From: an uncultured Faecalibacterium sp.
GTDB taxonomy: Bacteria; Bacillota; Clostridia; Oscillospirales; Ruminococcaceae
Assembly (NCBI GenBank): GCA_934525405.1
Contig: CAKSZF010000099.1
Coordinates: forward strand, 1-5,275
Length of the DNA: 5,275 nucleotides
Direction: 5' to 3'
Positions 1 through 5,275 of this stretch are shown here, in pieces; position 1 is the stretch's first letter; every line of letters starts with the position of its first letter. The translations under genes and the position numbers were made by a program. Below the pieces are notes generated by a model. The model made no database searches. It had not been told where the DNA came from and saw nothing but the letters and a program-made list of their open reading frames with translations.

Positions 1-35
1 CCGTTCCACATTGCTTTGAGTTTTGCCACGGGCGA

Positions 36-602
36 TCACCACTTTTCAAAATACTCGAACTTCTGGGCGGCAAAGGGCTCGTGCAGCTTGTCCTTTGCGC
101 TGGTCTTGTGCTCGCAGCCGCAGTCCGGCCACTGCACGTTGACGGTGGGGTCGTCGTAGGGGATGCCGCCCTCGCTGGTGGGGTCGTAGACATCGGTGCA
201 CTTGTAGCAGAACTCTGCCACATCGCTCAGCACCAGAAAACCGTGGGCAAAGCCTTCCGGGATATAGAACATCTTCTTGTTGTCCTCAGAGAGGGTCACG
301 CCCACCCACTTGCCAAAGGTAGCGCTGTGGGGGCGGCAGTCCACGGCTACGTCATACACCTCGCCCTTGGTCACGCGCACCAGCTTGCCCTGGGTGTGGT
401 TCTTCTGGAAGTGCAGTCCGCGCAGCACGCCCCGGGTGGAGCGGCTCTGGTTGTCCTGCACGAATTCCTTATCGATGCCAGCCTCTGCGAACTGGTCCTT
501 CTGGTAGGTCTCCATAAAATAGCCGCGGTCGTCGCCGAACACCTGCGGCTCAATGACCACCACGCCGGGGATCTCAGTCTGCGTAAAAATAAACTTACCC
601 AT
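36..602 (-). CDS. rfbC: dTDP-4-dehydrorhamnose 3,5-epimerase (RmlC/RfbC)
   Basis: RmlC performs the double epimerisation at C3 and C5 of dTDP-4-keto-6-deoxyglucose, the third step of dTDP-L-rhamnose synthesis in the cytoplasm; the product feeds cell-wall polysaccharides. The 188-residue protein has normal family length and is a single cupin domain. Visible hallmarks are DDRGYFMETY (24-33), QDNQSRSTRGVLRGLHFQ (49-66) with the presumed catalytic base His64, FYIPEGFAHGF (112-122), the Tyr139 region (TDVYDP) and SAKD with Asp171, which match the His/Tyr/Asp set of characterised RmlC enzymes. The ATG is preceded by AGAGAGG (612-618) at 9 bases. It lies 68 bases downstream of the carboxypeptidase gene with no strong terminator between, so read-through is possible. 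The other rhamnose genes (rfbA, rfbB, rfbD) are not in the window and might lie beyond the left edge. Identification is by motif recognition and is very secure. Confidence 0.96.
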   Translation of the reverse strand: MGKFIFTQTEIPGVVVIEPQVFGDDRGYFMETYQKDQFAEAGIDKEFVQDNQSRSTRGVLRGLHFQKNHTQGKLVRVTKGEVYDVAVDCRPHSATFGKWVGVTLSEDNKKMFYIPEGFAHGFLVLSDVAEFCYKCTDVYDPTSEGGIPYDDPTVNVQWPDCGCEHKTSAKDKLHEPFAAQKFEYFEKW

Positions 603-670
603 GATATTGTACCTCTCTTTTTTCTAAAAGCTTTTTCTTTATCTGGAAAAGTCTGGTTTAAAACAGGCTT

Positions 671-2002
671 TTACGCTTTGTTGCGGCGTCTTGCCGTTTT
701 GCGGCGCTTTTTCAGGCATGCGTACAGACGCAGCACCAGCACCGTGACCACTGCCGCACCCACGGTGCAGCCCACCGAGATGCCCGCCAGCAGCCATACG
801 CTGCTGCCCGGCTCCACGTCCTTGGCGGCTTCCAGCGTTGTGCCGGTGCTCTGTTCCAGCAGCTCTGCCAGACCGGTGATCTCGGCCTTTACCCGCACGC
901 TAGTGCTCTCCTGCTTTGCGCCGCCGTTCAGGGTGTACACCGCATACACGGCGGGCTCTGCGCCCAGCAGATACTGCTCCGGCAGCTCCAAGTCCACGGT
1001 CACATCCTGTGCGGATAACCCCTCGGCCAGCAGCAGCTTCACCCCGGGGTCGGCCACGGTGACTGTGCCAAGGCTCTGCCCGCCGCCCGCCACTGCCAGC
1101 TGTGCGGTGACCGTGCCGCCGGGCAGCTGGGTGTAGCCCTTATAGGTAGCAAAGGCGTAGTCCAGCAGGGTGCGCATATCGTTATATTTATCGGTGCTCA
1201 GCTGGCTTTGCATGGTCACACAGATCAGCCGCACCCCGTCCTGCTCTGCCAGGCAGATATAGCTGTACCGGGCAGTGTTGGTGTAGCCCAGCTTGGAGCC
1301 CAGCACGCTGTCGATGTGGTAGCGGCTGGAACCGATGCGGATCTTATCCTGCTGGGAGAAGTAACGGGTCACCGGCTGGATGTTGGTGGGCTGCATGGTG
1401 TACATCTGGTTGCGGGTGAACACATCCTCAAACCCCGGCTGCTGCAATGCCCAGCGCAGGATCTGCGCCATATCGTAGCAGCTGGTGTAGTGATCCTCAT
1501 CGCTGATGCCGTGGGGGTTGGAAAAGTGGGTGTGGGCAAGGCCAAGCTCCTCCACCTGCGCATTCATGGCCGCCACACCGTCCGCAATGGTGCCGCCGCC
1601 GAAATATTCTGCCAGCAGGTTGGCACCATCGTTGGCGCTGGCCATCTGGGTGGCGTACAGTGCATCCACCAAGGGGACTTCTTCCCCTTCCAGCAGGGCG
1701 ATGTGGCTGGAATCCGTGCCCGCCAGCGAGTAGACATCCTCGTGTGTCACGGTCAGCTTTACGTCGTCCCAATCCCCCTGCGCCTTTTCGCAGGCAAGGC
1801 CAAGGGTCATCACCTTGGTAATGGAGGCGGGGTGCAGTTCCTCGTCCATATTCTGCTGCGCCAGCACAAGGCCAGTGTCTGCATCCATGATGCAGTATGC
1901 CCGGGTATTTGCCAGCGCCGGGCCGGCTGCTGCCGCGCCGGGCACCAGCACAGCACCTATCAAAAGCAGCACAGTGCACAGTGCTGCGGTAAATTTTTTC
2001 AT
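671..2002 (-). CDS. Serine-type D-alanyl-D-alanine carboxypeptidase (peptidase S11, DacF/PBP5-like), membrane anchored
   Basis: This family removes the terminal D-Ala from peptidoglycan pentapeptides outside the membrane, limiting cross-linking; DacF-type members also act in spore cortex formation. The 443-residue product starts with a signal peptide (MKKF, hydrophobic core about 8-20, likely cleavage near AAA at 24-26). The S11 domain spans about 28-285 with the SxxK motif S60-I-T-K63 in HPASITKVMT and the SxN motif S122-A-N124. The third motif, normally KTG or KSG, reads K237-L-G239 in GSKLGYTNTAR, which is unusual. A beta-rich C-terminal region (about 290-385) resembles the PBP5-associated domain. 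It is followed by a transmembrane segment (about 403-427) and a very basic tail (KKRRKTARRR). The start is supported by GGAGA about 7 bases upstream and by the signal peptide. It lies downstream of dpaB but has its own likely promoter. The exact paralogue (dacA, dacB or dacF) cannot be decided, so no symbol is given. Confidence 0.93.
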   Translation of the reverse strand: MKKFTAALCTVLLLIGAVLVPGAAAAGPALANTRAYCIMDADTGLVLAQQNMDEELHPASITKVMTLGLACEKAQGDWDDVKLTVTHEDVYSLAGTDSSHIALLEGEEVPLVDALYATQMASANDGANLLAEYFGGGTIADGVAAMNAQVEELGLAHTHFSNPHGISDEDHYTSCYDMAQILRWALQQPGFEDVFTRNQMYTMQPTNIQPVTRYFSQQDKIRIGSSRYHIDSVLGSKLGYTNTARYSYICLAEQDGVRLICVTMQSQLSTDKYNDMRTLLDYAFATYKGYTQLPGGTVTAQLAVAGGGQSLGTVTVADPGVKLLLAEGLSAQDVTVDLELPEQYLLGAEPAVYAVYTLNGGAKQESTSVRVKAEITGLAELLEQSTGTTLEAAKDVEPGSSVWLLAGISVGCTVGAAVVTVLVLRLYACLKKRRKTARRRNKA

Positions 2003-2049
2003 CTGGTATTCTCCGCTTTTCAGTTTTAAGCCAATAAGGCATCATTTGG

Positions 2050-2078
2050 AGTATACCACATTTTCTCCCCGCTGAAAA
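2050..2078 (-). promoter_or_regulatory. Sigma-A-like promoter of the carboxypeptidase gene
   Basis: On the minus strand there is TTTTCA (2073-2078), a 17-base spacer, and TATACT (2050-2055) preceded by TGG, giving an extended -10 (TGGTATACT). The predicted transcript start is near 2043, leaving a leader of about 40 bases with a GGAGA ribosome site before the ATG at 2002. The element fits in the 81-base gap after the dpaB stop codon. It implies that the carboxypeptidase can be expressed independently of dpaAB. Call is by motif only. Confidence 0.55.
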
Positions 2079-2083
2079 GAGAT

Positions 2084-2677
2084 TTACGCATTCCTTTGTC
2101 CCAGCAGCACCGGCTGCAGCTGCTCGCCCCGCAAAGCGGCGTCCACGGCGGCGGGCAGCAGGGCAAGGTCTGCCTTCAGGCTCTGAGGCTTGGCAAAGGG
2201 GTCATCCTGCCCGTAGGGCACAAAGTAATAGTGCTTGCGCTGGCACAGCCGCGCCATGTTTTCTCCGGAAGCGCCAAGGCCGTCGTTGGTAGAGACTGCC
2301 AGCACCACCGGACTGCCCACCCGCAGCAGGCTTTTGGCTGCAAGGGTCACCGGCGTATCCGAAAGCCCCGCCGCCAGCCGCGCCAGCGTTGCGCCGGTGC
2401 AGGGGGCGACCACCAGCGCCTGCGCCAGCCGCCGGGGACCCAGCGGCTCCACCGCCTGCAGGGTGTCCAGCACCGGCTGCCCGGTAACGGCCTGTAAGCG
2501 CTGCCGCCAGCTTTCCCCGGTGCCGAACCGGGTATTCTGCTGCGCGGCAAAGCTCATGACGGGCAGCAGCGTCCAGCCCTGTGCCGTCAGCGCCTGCGCC
2601 GCGCCCAAGGCATCCTCCAACGTACAAAAGCTGCCGCACACCGCAAAAGCAAGACAGCCCTTTTTCTCTGTGGTCAT
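2084..2677 (-). CDS. dpaB: Dipicolinate synthase subunit B (DpaB/SpoVFB, flavoprotein family)
   Basis: DpaB works with DpaA to convert dihydrodipicolinate-derived substrate into dipicolinic acid, the calcium chelator packed into the endospore core; in Bacillus it is made in the mother cell. The 197-residue protein belongs to the flavoprotein (PF02441-like) fold. Recognisable parts are FAVCGSFCTL (11-20), LPVMSFAAQQNTRFG (38-52), APCTGATLARLAAG (91-104), VVLAVSTNDGLGASGEN (124-140) and the diagnostic KHYYFVPYGQDDPFAKP (148-164). The ATG at 2677 is chosen because it overlaps the dpaA stop as ATGA, the mark of translational coupling, and gives normal family length. An in-frame upstream start at 2857 would add 60 residues of low-complexity Arg/Ala/Gly sequence lying wholly inside dpaA, so I reject it. 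All family motifs look intact. There is no frameshift. Confidence is high for the family and moderate for actual DPA production in this organism. Confidence 0.93.
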   Translation of the reverse strand: MTTEKKGCLAFAVCGSFCTLEDALGAAQALTAQGWTLLPVMSFAAQQNTRFGTGESWRQRLQAVTGQPVLDTLQAVEPLGPRRLAQALVVAPCTGATLARLAAGLSDTPVTLAAKSLLRVGSPVVLAVSTNDGLGASGENMARLCQRKHYYFVPYGQDDPFAKPQSLKADLALLPAAVDAALRGEQLQPVLLGQRNA

Positions 2678-3471
2678 ATCTTCTTCCCCTCCCGCTCCTG
2701 CAAAATGGCTTGCACCGTGCGTGCCAGCGCCTCCCCAGCCGTTTCCGGTGCCCAGACCGTCGGCAGGCTCAGCGCGTGCAGCGCCGTGTGCCCCAGCCGC
2801 CGGGCGGCGACAAAGTCTGTGCCGCCGGGCTTTGAGGCCAGATCTACGATCAGACACCCTTTCGGCAGTGCTGCCAGCACCTGCGCCGTCAGCACCGGCG
2901 CGGGGATGGTGTTCACCACCGTGTCAAAGGCGGCGGCCGCTGCACAAAGCTCTGTCAGCGGCACCGCCCGCAGTCCCTGCTCCTCTGCCATCGCCCGCTG
3001 CACCGGGCGGCGTGCCGCCACGGTCACCCGCGCCCCCAGTGCCGCCAGACGCGCCGCAAGCGCCCGCCCCACCGGGCCAAAGCCCAGCACCAGCACCGCT
3101 GCACCCCACAGGGTACGGCTGCGCCGTTCCAGCAAAATGCCGATGCAGCCCTCGGCGGTGGGGATGGCATTATACACGGTCAGCTCCGGGCGGGCAAAGT
3201 AATCCACCAGCTCCACCCCTGCCCCCCGGGCAATGGACCTTGCCTCCTCCGTCACCTTGCCGCCCAGCGCCAGTGCGCCGGGCTTTGCCGCGCCCAGCAG
3301 CTGCGCCAGCGGCAGGTTTGCCTGTTCCAGCGGGAGCGGCAGCAGGATGCAGTCTGCCTGCGGCAGCTGCTGCACGCCGCCCACCGTATACCCCGCCCGC
3401 GCCAGTGCACGCCCTGCCGCCGCCTGCCGGGCATCGCTGCCCACCACCGCAAACCGCTTTGTCTGTCTCAT
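2674..3471 (-). CDS. dpaA: Dipicolinate synthase subunit A (DpaA/SpoVFA, NAD(P)-binding)
   Basis: DpaA is the dehydrogenase subunit of dipicolinate synthase, acting on the lysine-pathway intermediate to make spore dipicolinic acid together with DpaB. The 265 residues begin with FAVVGSDARQ (7-16), the family's N-terminal signature. They then show VYNAIPTAEGCIG (99-111), a Rossmann loop GFGPVG (130-135), NTIPAPVL (187-194) and DLASKPGGTDF (210-220), all strongly characteristic. The final signature, LPGxVAPKTAG in Bacillus SpoVFA, reads LPTVWAPETAG (236-246), so a usually conserved Lys is Glu here. The protein is about 30 residues shorter than the 297-residue B. subtilis SpoVFA, mostly in the N-terminal domain. 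The start has AGGGGAG (3480-3486) 8 bases upstream. dpaA and dpaB overlap by 4 bases and form one operon. The Bacillus downstream partners asd and dapA are absent; a peptidoglycan carboxypeptidase follows instead. The family call is secure, while enzymatic activity is inferred. Confidence 0.93.
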   Translation of the reverse strand: MRQTKRFAVVGSDARQAAAGRALARAGYTVGGVQQLPQADCILLPLPLEQANLPLAQLLGAAKPGALALGGKVTEEARSIARGAGVELVDYFARPELTVYNAIPTAEGCIGILLERRSRTLWGAAVLVLGFGPVGRALAARLAALGARVTVAARRPVQRAMAEEQGLRAVPLTELCAAAAAFDTVVNTIPAPVLTAQVLAALPKGCLIVDLASKPGGTDFVAARRLGHTALHALSLPTVWAPETAGEALARTVQAILQEREGKKI

Positions 3472-3500
3472 GCCATCATCTCCCCTTTTCCGCTGTGCGC

Positions 3501-3528
3501 CATCCTATGCAAGCGGGCAAAAATGCGT
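3501..3528 (-). promoter_or_regulatory. Candidate sigma-K-like promoter upstream of dpaA
   Basis: On the minus strand CATAGGATG (3501-3509) resembles the sigma-K -10 consensus CATAnnnTA, and an AC dinucleotide (3527-3528) sits 17 bases upstream, as in the sigma-K -35 element. It would start transcription some 20-25 bases before the dpaA ATG, leaving room for the AGGGGAG ribosome site. In B. subtilis the spoVF operon is transcribed by sigma-K, so the location fits. The consensus is short, with one mismatch, and such matches arise by chance. A promoter is needed here because a strong terminator lies immediately upstream. Confidence 0.3.
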
Positions 3529-3555
3529 GCGGGGAAGCCTTGCGGCACCGCCTGT

Positions 3556-3598
3556 AAAAACGGGGCACAGAAACGCCCGCAGGCGTCTCTGTACCCCG
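3556..3598 (-). terminator. Intrinsic terminator after the UPF0291 gene
   Basis: Arms at 3561-3576 and 3583-3598 form a 16-bp stem with a 6-base loop, followed on the minus strand by TTTTT (3556-3560). Two positions that would be mismatches in plus-strand RNA become G-U wobble pairs in minus-strand RNA, so the hairpin is shaped for the minus direction. It ends the transcript of the small gene at 3621-3845 and insulates dpaA from it. Confidence 0.85.
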
Positions 3599-3620
3599 AA
3601 ATCAAACGATTCTTCCGCTC

Positions 3621-3845
3621 TCAGCTGCGCTCCCCGGTCAGGTCGGTGCGGCGGGTCACCTTGTGGATGGTGCCGTCCGGCTCCTGAATGGACGTGCGCT
3701 CCAGCTGGCTGCGCAGGCTGGCCTTGATGTCGGCCAGATACTCCTGCCGCAGCGCCTGCTGCTCGGCTTTTTCGGCCTCGGTCAGGCCGGTGGTCTTGCT
3801 CTTTTTGGCCAGCGCATTGATGCGGGCGATCTTTTCTTCCGTCAT
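3621..3845 (-). CDS. UPF0291/DUF896 family protein (YnzC-like)
   Basis: This 74-residue protein matches the YnzC/DUF896 family, small cytoplasmic Firmicutes proteins of unknown biochemical role. The family core is clear: KIARINALAKKSK (5-17), GLTEAEKAEQQALRQEYL (20-37) and a C-terminal part containing EPDG (55-58). The N-terminal half is predicted to be a helical hairpin, rich in Ala, Glu and Lys. Length is normal (B. subtilis YnzC is 77 residues). The start is firm, with a full AGGAGG (3854-3859) 8 bases upstream. It is monocistronic: its own promoter overlaps the queH start region and an intrinsic terminator lies 23 bases after its stop. In B. subtilis ynzC belongs to the LexA-controlled yneA-yneB-ynzC operon; I see neither those neighbours nor a convincing LexA box here. 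No function should be inferred. Confidence 0.9.
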   Translation of the reverse strand: MTEEKIARINALAKKSKTTGLTEAEKAEQQALRQEYLADIKASLRSQLERTSIQEPDGTIHKVTRRTDLTGERS

Positions 3846-3877
3846 GGGGGGAACCTCCTGTATTTCATCGTAAAATA

Positions 3878-3887
3878 TGCTATAATG
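3878..3887 (+). promoter_or_regulatory. Extended -10 promoter of queH
   Basis: The plus strand reads TGCTATAATG, a consensus TATAAT (3881-3886) with a TGn extension. The hexamer 17 bases upstream (CTGTAT, 3858-3863) is a poor -35, so the promoter probably relies on the extended -10. The predicted start near 3893 leaves a short leader of about 28 bases before the ATG at 3921. Confidence 0.65.
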
Positions 3888-3907
3888 TAGGCAAGACCAT
3901 TATAGCA
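3878..3907. repeat. Perfect 10-bp inverted repeat formed by two facing extended -10 elements
   Basis: TGCTATAATG (3878-3887) and CATTATAGCA (3898-3907) are exact reverse complements separated by 10 bases. Each arm is the extended -10 of one of the two opposed promoters. Both predicted transcript starts fall in the 10-base centre, so the two RNAs begin almost back to back and each promoter lies in the other's transcribed leader. Confidence 0.85.
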
Positions 3908-3927
3908 AAGGATGATACCAATGGCAA
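3899..3927 (-). promoter_or_regulatory. Promoter of the UPF0291 gene
   Basis: The minus strand carries TTGCCA (3922-3927), a 17-base spacer and TATAAT (3899-3904) with a TGC extension, a near-consensus sigma-A promoter. The predicted start is near 3892, giving a leader of about 47 bases that includes AGGAGG. The -35 hexamer lies inside the first codons of queH. Confidence 0.7.
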
Positions 3928-4541
3928 CACAACGCAACTATGCCCAGCAGATGGACGCCGTGCTGGCAACCCTTGGCGATACCCGCCCGCGGCTTTTGCT
4001 CCACGCCTGCTGCGGTCCCTGCTCCAGTGCCGTGCTGGAACAGCTATGCCGGTATTTTGAGATCACGGTGCTGTACTATAACCCCAACACATGGCCTGCG
4101 GCAGAGTACCACCGCCGGGGCGAGGAGCTGCAAAAGTTTGTGGCAGCAGCCCACCCGCTGGGGGTGACCGTGGTGGAGGACACTTACGACCCGCAGCAGT
4201 TCTACACCGCCGTAGCCGGGCTGGAAAACGAGCCGGAGCGCGGCAGCCGCTGCACCGTCTGTTACCGGCTGCGGATGCGCCGTGCGGCGCAGTACGCCCG
4301 GGACAACGGCTTTGATTGGTTCACCACCACCCTGTCCATCAGCCCCCACAAGGACGCCGCCCGCATCAACGCCATCGGGCAGGAATTGGAGGCCGAATTC
4401 GGGGTCAGGCACCTGCCCTCAGACTTTAAAAAGCACAACGGCTATCTGCGCAGCCTACAGCTTTCGGAGCAGTACGGCCTGTACCGTCAGGACTACTGCG
4501 GCTGCGAGTTCAGCGCAAAAGCAAGAGGCATTGAGGGCTAA
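3921..4541 (+). CDS. queH: Epoxyqueuosine reductase QueH (DUF208)
   Basis: QueH reduces epoxyqueuosine to queuosine at position 34 of GUN-anticodon tRNAs, the last step of queuosine synthesis; it is the non-homologous, cobalamin-free alternative to QueG. The 206-residue cytoplasmic protein shows every family landmark: LLLHACCGPCS (25-35) with Cys30, Cys31 and Cys34; YYNPNTWPAAEYHRR (52-66); ERGSRCTVCYRLR (106-118) with Cys111 and Cys114; TTTLSISPHKDAARIN (135-150); DFKKHNGYLRSLQLSEQYGL (168-187); and YRQDYCGCEFS (188-198) with Cys193 and Cys195. Known family members bind an iron-sulfur cluster through such cysteines. I prefer the ATG at 3921 because AAAGGA (3907-3912) lies 8 bases upstream; the in-frame ATG at 3912 would abut that site. 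It is a single-gene unit between its own promoter and a bidirectional terminator. No other queuosine gene is in the window. Confidence 0.95.
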   Translation: MATQRNYAQQMDAVLATLGDTRPRLLLHACCGPCSSAVLEQLCRYFEITVLYYNPNTWPAAEYHRRGEELQKFVAAAHPLGVTVVEDTYDPQQFYTAVAGLENEPERGSRCTVCYRLRMRRAAQYARDNGFDWFTTTLSISPHKDAARINAIGQELEAEFGVRHLPSDFKKHNGYLRSLQLSEQYGLYRQDYCGCEFSAKARGIEG

Positions 4542-4561
4542 CACAAAACGGTAATGCGTAC

Positions 4562-4604
4562 AAAAAAGCTGAGCATCTGTGAAAAAACAGGTGCTCAGCT
4601 TTTT
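4562..4604. terminator. Bidirectional intrinsic terminator between queH and livF
   Basis: Arms 4563-4580 and 4587-4604 form an 18-bp stem (one U-G wobble in plus-strand RNA) with a GAAAAA loop. The stem is flanked by an A-run on the left and a T-run on the right, so it can end queH transcripts on the plus strand and livF transcripts on the minus strand. It sits about 20 bases after the queH stop and about 40 bases after the livF stop. Confidence 0.88.
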
Positions 4605-4645
4605 GCATTTTGGTTTCAAAAAATTCTGCTTTTTGATCGTTCCGT

Positions 4646-5275
4646 TTACCCGCCCAGATAGGCGCTGCGGACGCGCTCGTTGGTCAGCAGTTCGGCACCG
4701 GTGCCGTCCATGACGATGCGGCCGGTCTCCAGCACATAGGCGCGGTCGGCGACCGAAAGCGCCATCTGCGCGTTCTGCTCCACCAGCAGGATGGTCATGC
4801 CTTCCTTGTGGATGTCGCGGATGATGTCAAAAATCTCCTGCACCAGCAGCGGCGAAAGACCCATGGAGGGCTCGTCCAGCATCAGCATGGAAGCGTTGCT
4901 CATGAGCGCACGCCCCATGGCCAGCATCTGCTGCTCGCCGCCGGACATGGTGCCCGCCAGCTGTTTGCGGCGCTCCTTCAGGCGTGGGAACAGGGTAAAC
5001 ACCTTTTCCTTGTTGGCGGCAATGGTAGCGGCGGGCTGGGTGTAGGCACCCATGTCAAGGTTTTCGTCCACCGTCATGTGCAAAAACACATGACGTCCCT
5101 CCGGCACCTGTGCAAGGCCGCTTTCCACGATCTTGTGGGCGCGCACGCCTTTGATGCTTTTGCCTTTGTACAACACATCGCCGGTGCGGGGCTTCAGCAG
5201 GCCGGAAATGGTTTTCAGGGTGGTGGATTTGCCCGCGCCGTTTGCACCGATCAGGGTGACGATCTCGCCCGCGTT
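4646..5275 (-). CDS. livF: Branched-chain amino acid ABC transporter ATP-binding protein LivF (N-terminus beyond window)
   Basis: LivF is one of the two cytoplasmic ATPases that, with LivG, the permeases LivH and LivM and a lipid-anchored binding protein, drive uptake of leucine, isoleucine and valine. The reading frame stays open to the last base; 209 codons are visible and about 25 N-terminal residues are missing compared with the usual 234-237. In the visible part, Walker A is GANGAGKST (10-18), the Q-loop is AQVPEGRHVF (55-64), the signature is MSGGEQQMLAMGRAL (110-124), Walker B is MLMLDEP (130-136), and LLVEQN (163-168) carries Gln where many ABC proteins have the switch His, as is usual for LivF. 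The C-terminus SAYLGG is typical. A GTG at 5176 could look like a start but lies after Walker A and is not the true one. Other liv genes would lie to the right. A close paralogue such as urea-type UrtE is possible but less likely. Confidence 0.92.
   Translation of the reverse strand, partial: NAGEIVTLIGANGAGKSTTLKTISGLLKPRTGDVLYKGKSIKGVRAHKIVESGLAQVPEGRHVFLHMTVDENLDMGAYTQPAATIAANKEKVFTLFPRLKERRKQLAGTMSGGEQQMLAMGRALMSNASMLMLDEPSMGLSPLLVQEIFDIIRDIHKEGMTILLVEQNAQMALSVADRAYVLETGRIVMDGTGAELLTNERVRSAYLGG

Noticed and set aside
1..35. A start of another minus-strand gene after rfbC (GTG at 27-29 or ATG at 9-11).
   Set aside because: Fewer than ten codons are visible, there is no clear ribosome site and none of the rhamnose genes' N-termini is recognisable.
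603..670. A terminator or promoter between the carboxypeptidase gene and rfbC.
   Set aside because: The imperfect palindrome around 651-666 has almost no loop and a weak AT stem, and no pair of -35/-10 hexamers is convincing; this AT-rich gap is left unassigned.
81..1136. A 351-codon plus-strand open frame opposite rfbC and the carboxypeptidase.
   Set aside because: It spans two unrelated antisense genes and the gap between them and has no recognisable motif; it is a shadow frame.
2678..2857. A 60-residue N-terminal extension of dpaB.
   Set aside because: It lies wholly within dpaA, is low-complexity Arg/Ala/Gly sequence, and the start at 2677 gives the family's normal length and an ATGA overlap.
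2235..3557. A 440-codon plus-strand open frame opposite dpaB and dpaA.
   Set aside because: It is Pro/Ala/Ser-rich low-complexity translation of GC-rich DNA antisense to two well-recognised genes, with no domain and no ribosome site.
3846..3920. A LexA (SOS) box upstream of the UPF0291 gene.
   Set aside because: The only GAAC (3851-3854) lacks a matching GTTC half-site at the right spacing.
4614..4637. A second small hairpin (TCAAAAA/TTTTTGA) beside the queH-livF terminator.
   Set aside because: The arms are short and nearly all A-T, so chance is likely in this A/T-rich gap.

Overview
The window is a compact, GC-rich stretch of a low-redundancy bacterial chromosome. The gene set is typical of a Gram-positive clostridial organism: a DacF-type D-Ala-D-Ala carboxypeptidase, both subunits of dipicolinate synthase, a UPF0291/YnzC protein, QueH and LivF, with AGGAGG-like ribosome binding sites and intrinsic terminators. 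High GC and protein flavour suggest an Oscillospirales/Ruminococcaceae member (Faecalibacterium, Gemmiger or Subdoligranulum-like). That placement is an inference from composition and gene families, not from a database match.

Layout, left to right: rfbC (minus, dTDP-4-dehydrorhamnose 3,5-epimerase); a membrane-anchored D-alanyl-D-alanine carboxypeptidase (minus) with its own promoter; dpaB and dpaA (minus; transcribed dpaA then dpaB, start and stop overlapping as ATGA); a strong minus-strand terminator; a 74-residue UPF0291/DUF896 protein (minus); an intergenic region holding two face-to-face extended -10 promoters in a perfect inverted repeat; queH (plus, epoxyqueuosine reductase); a bidirectional terminator; and a 5'-truncated livF (minus, branched-chain amino acid ABC transporter ATPase) running off the right edge.

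Functional themes: cell envelope (rhamnose precursor synthesis, peptidoglycan trimming), endospore dipicolinic acid synthesis, tRNA queuosine modification and amino acid uptake. The dpaAB-carboxypeptidase neighbourhood hints at a sporulation-related cluster, and a sigma-K-like motif lies upstream of dpaA, but the carboxypeptidase has its own sigma-A-like promoter. I see no mobile element, CRISPR array, tRNA or rRNA, and no convincing new multi-gene system. The points most worth a second look are the KTG-to-KLG change in the carboxypeptidase, the mirrored promoter pair, and the state of the dpaAB genes.
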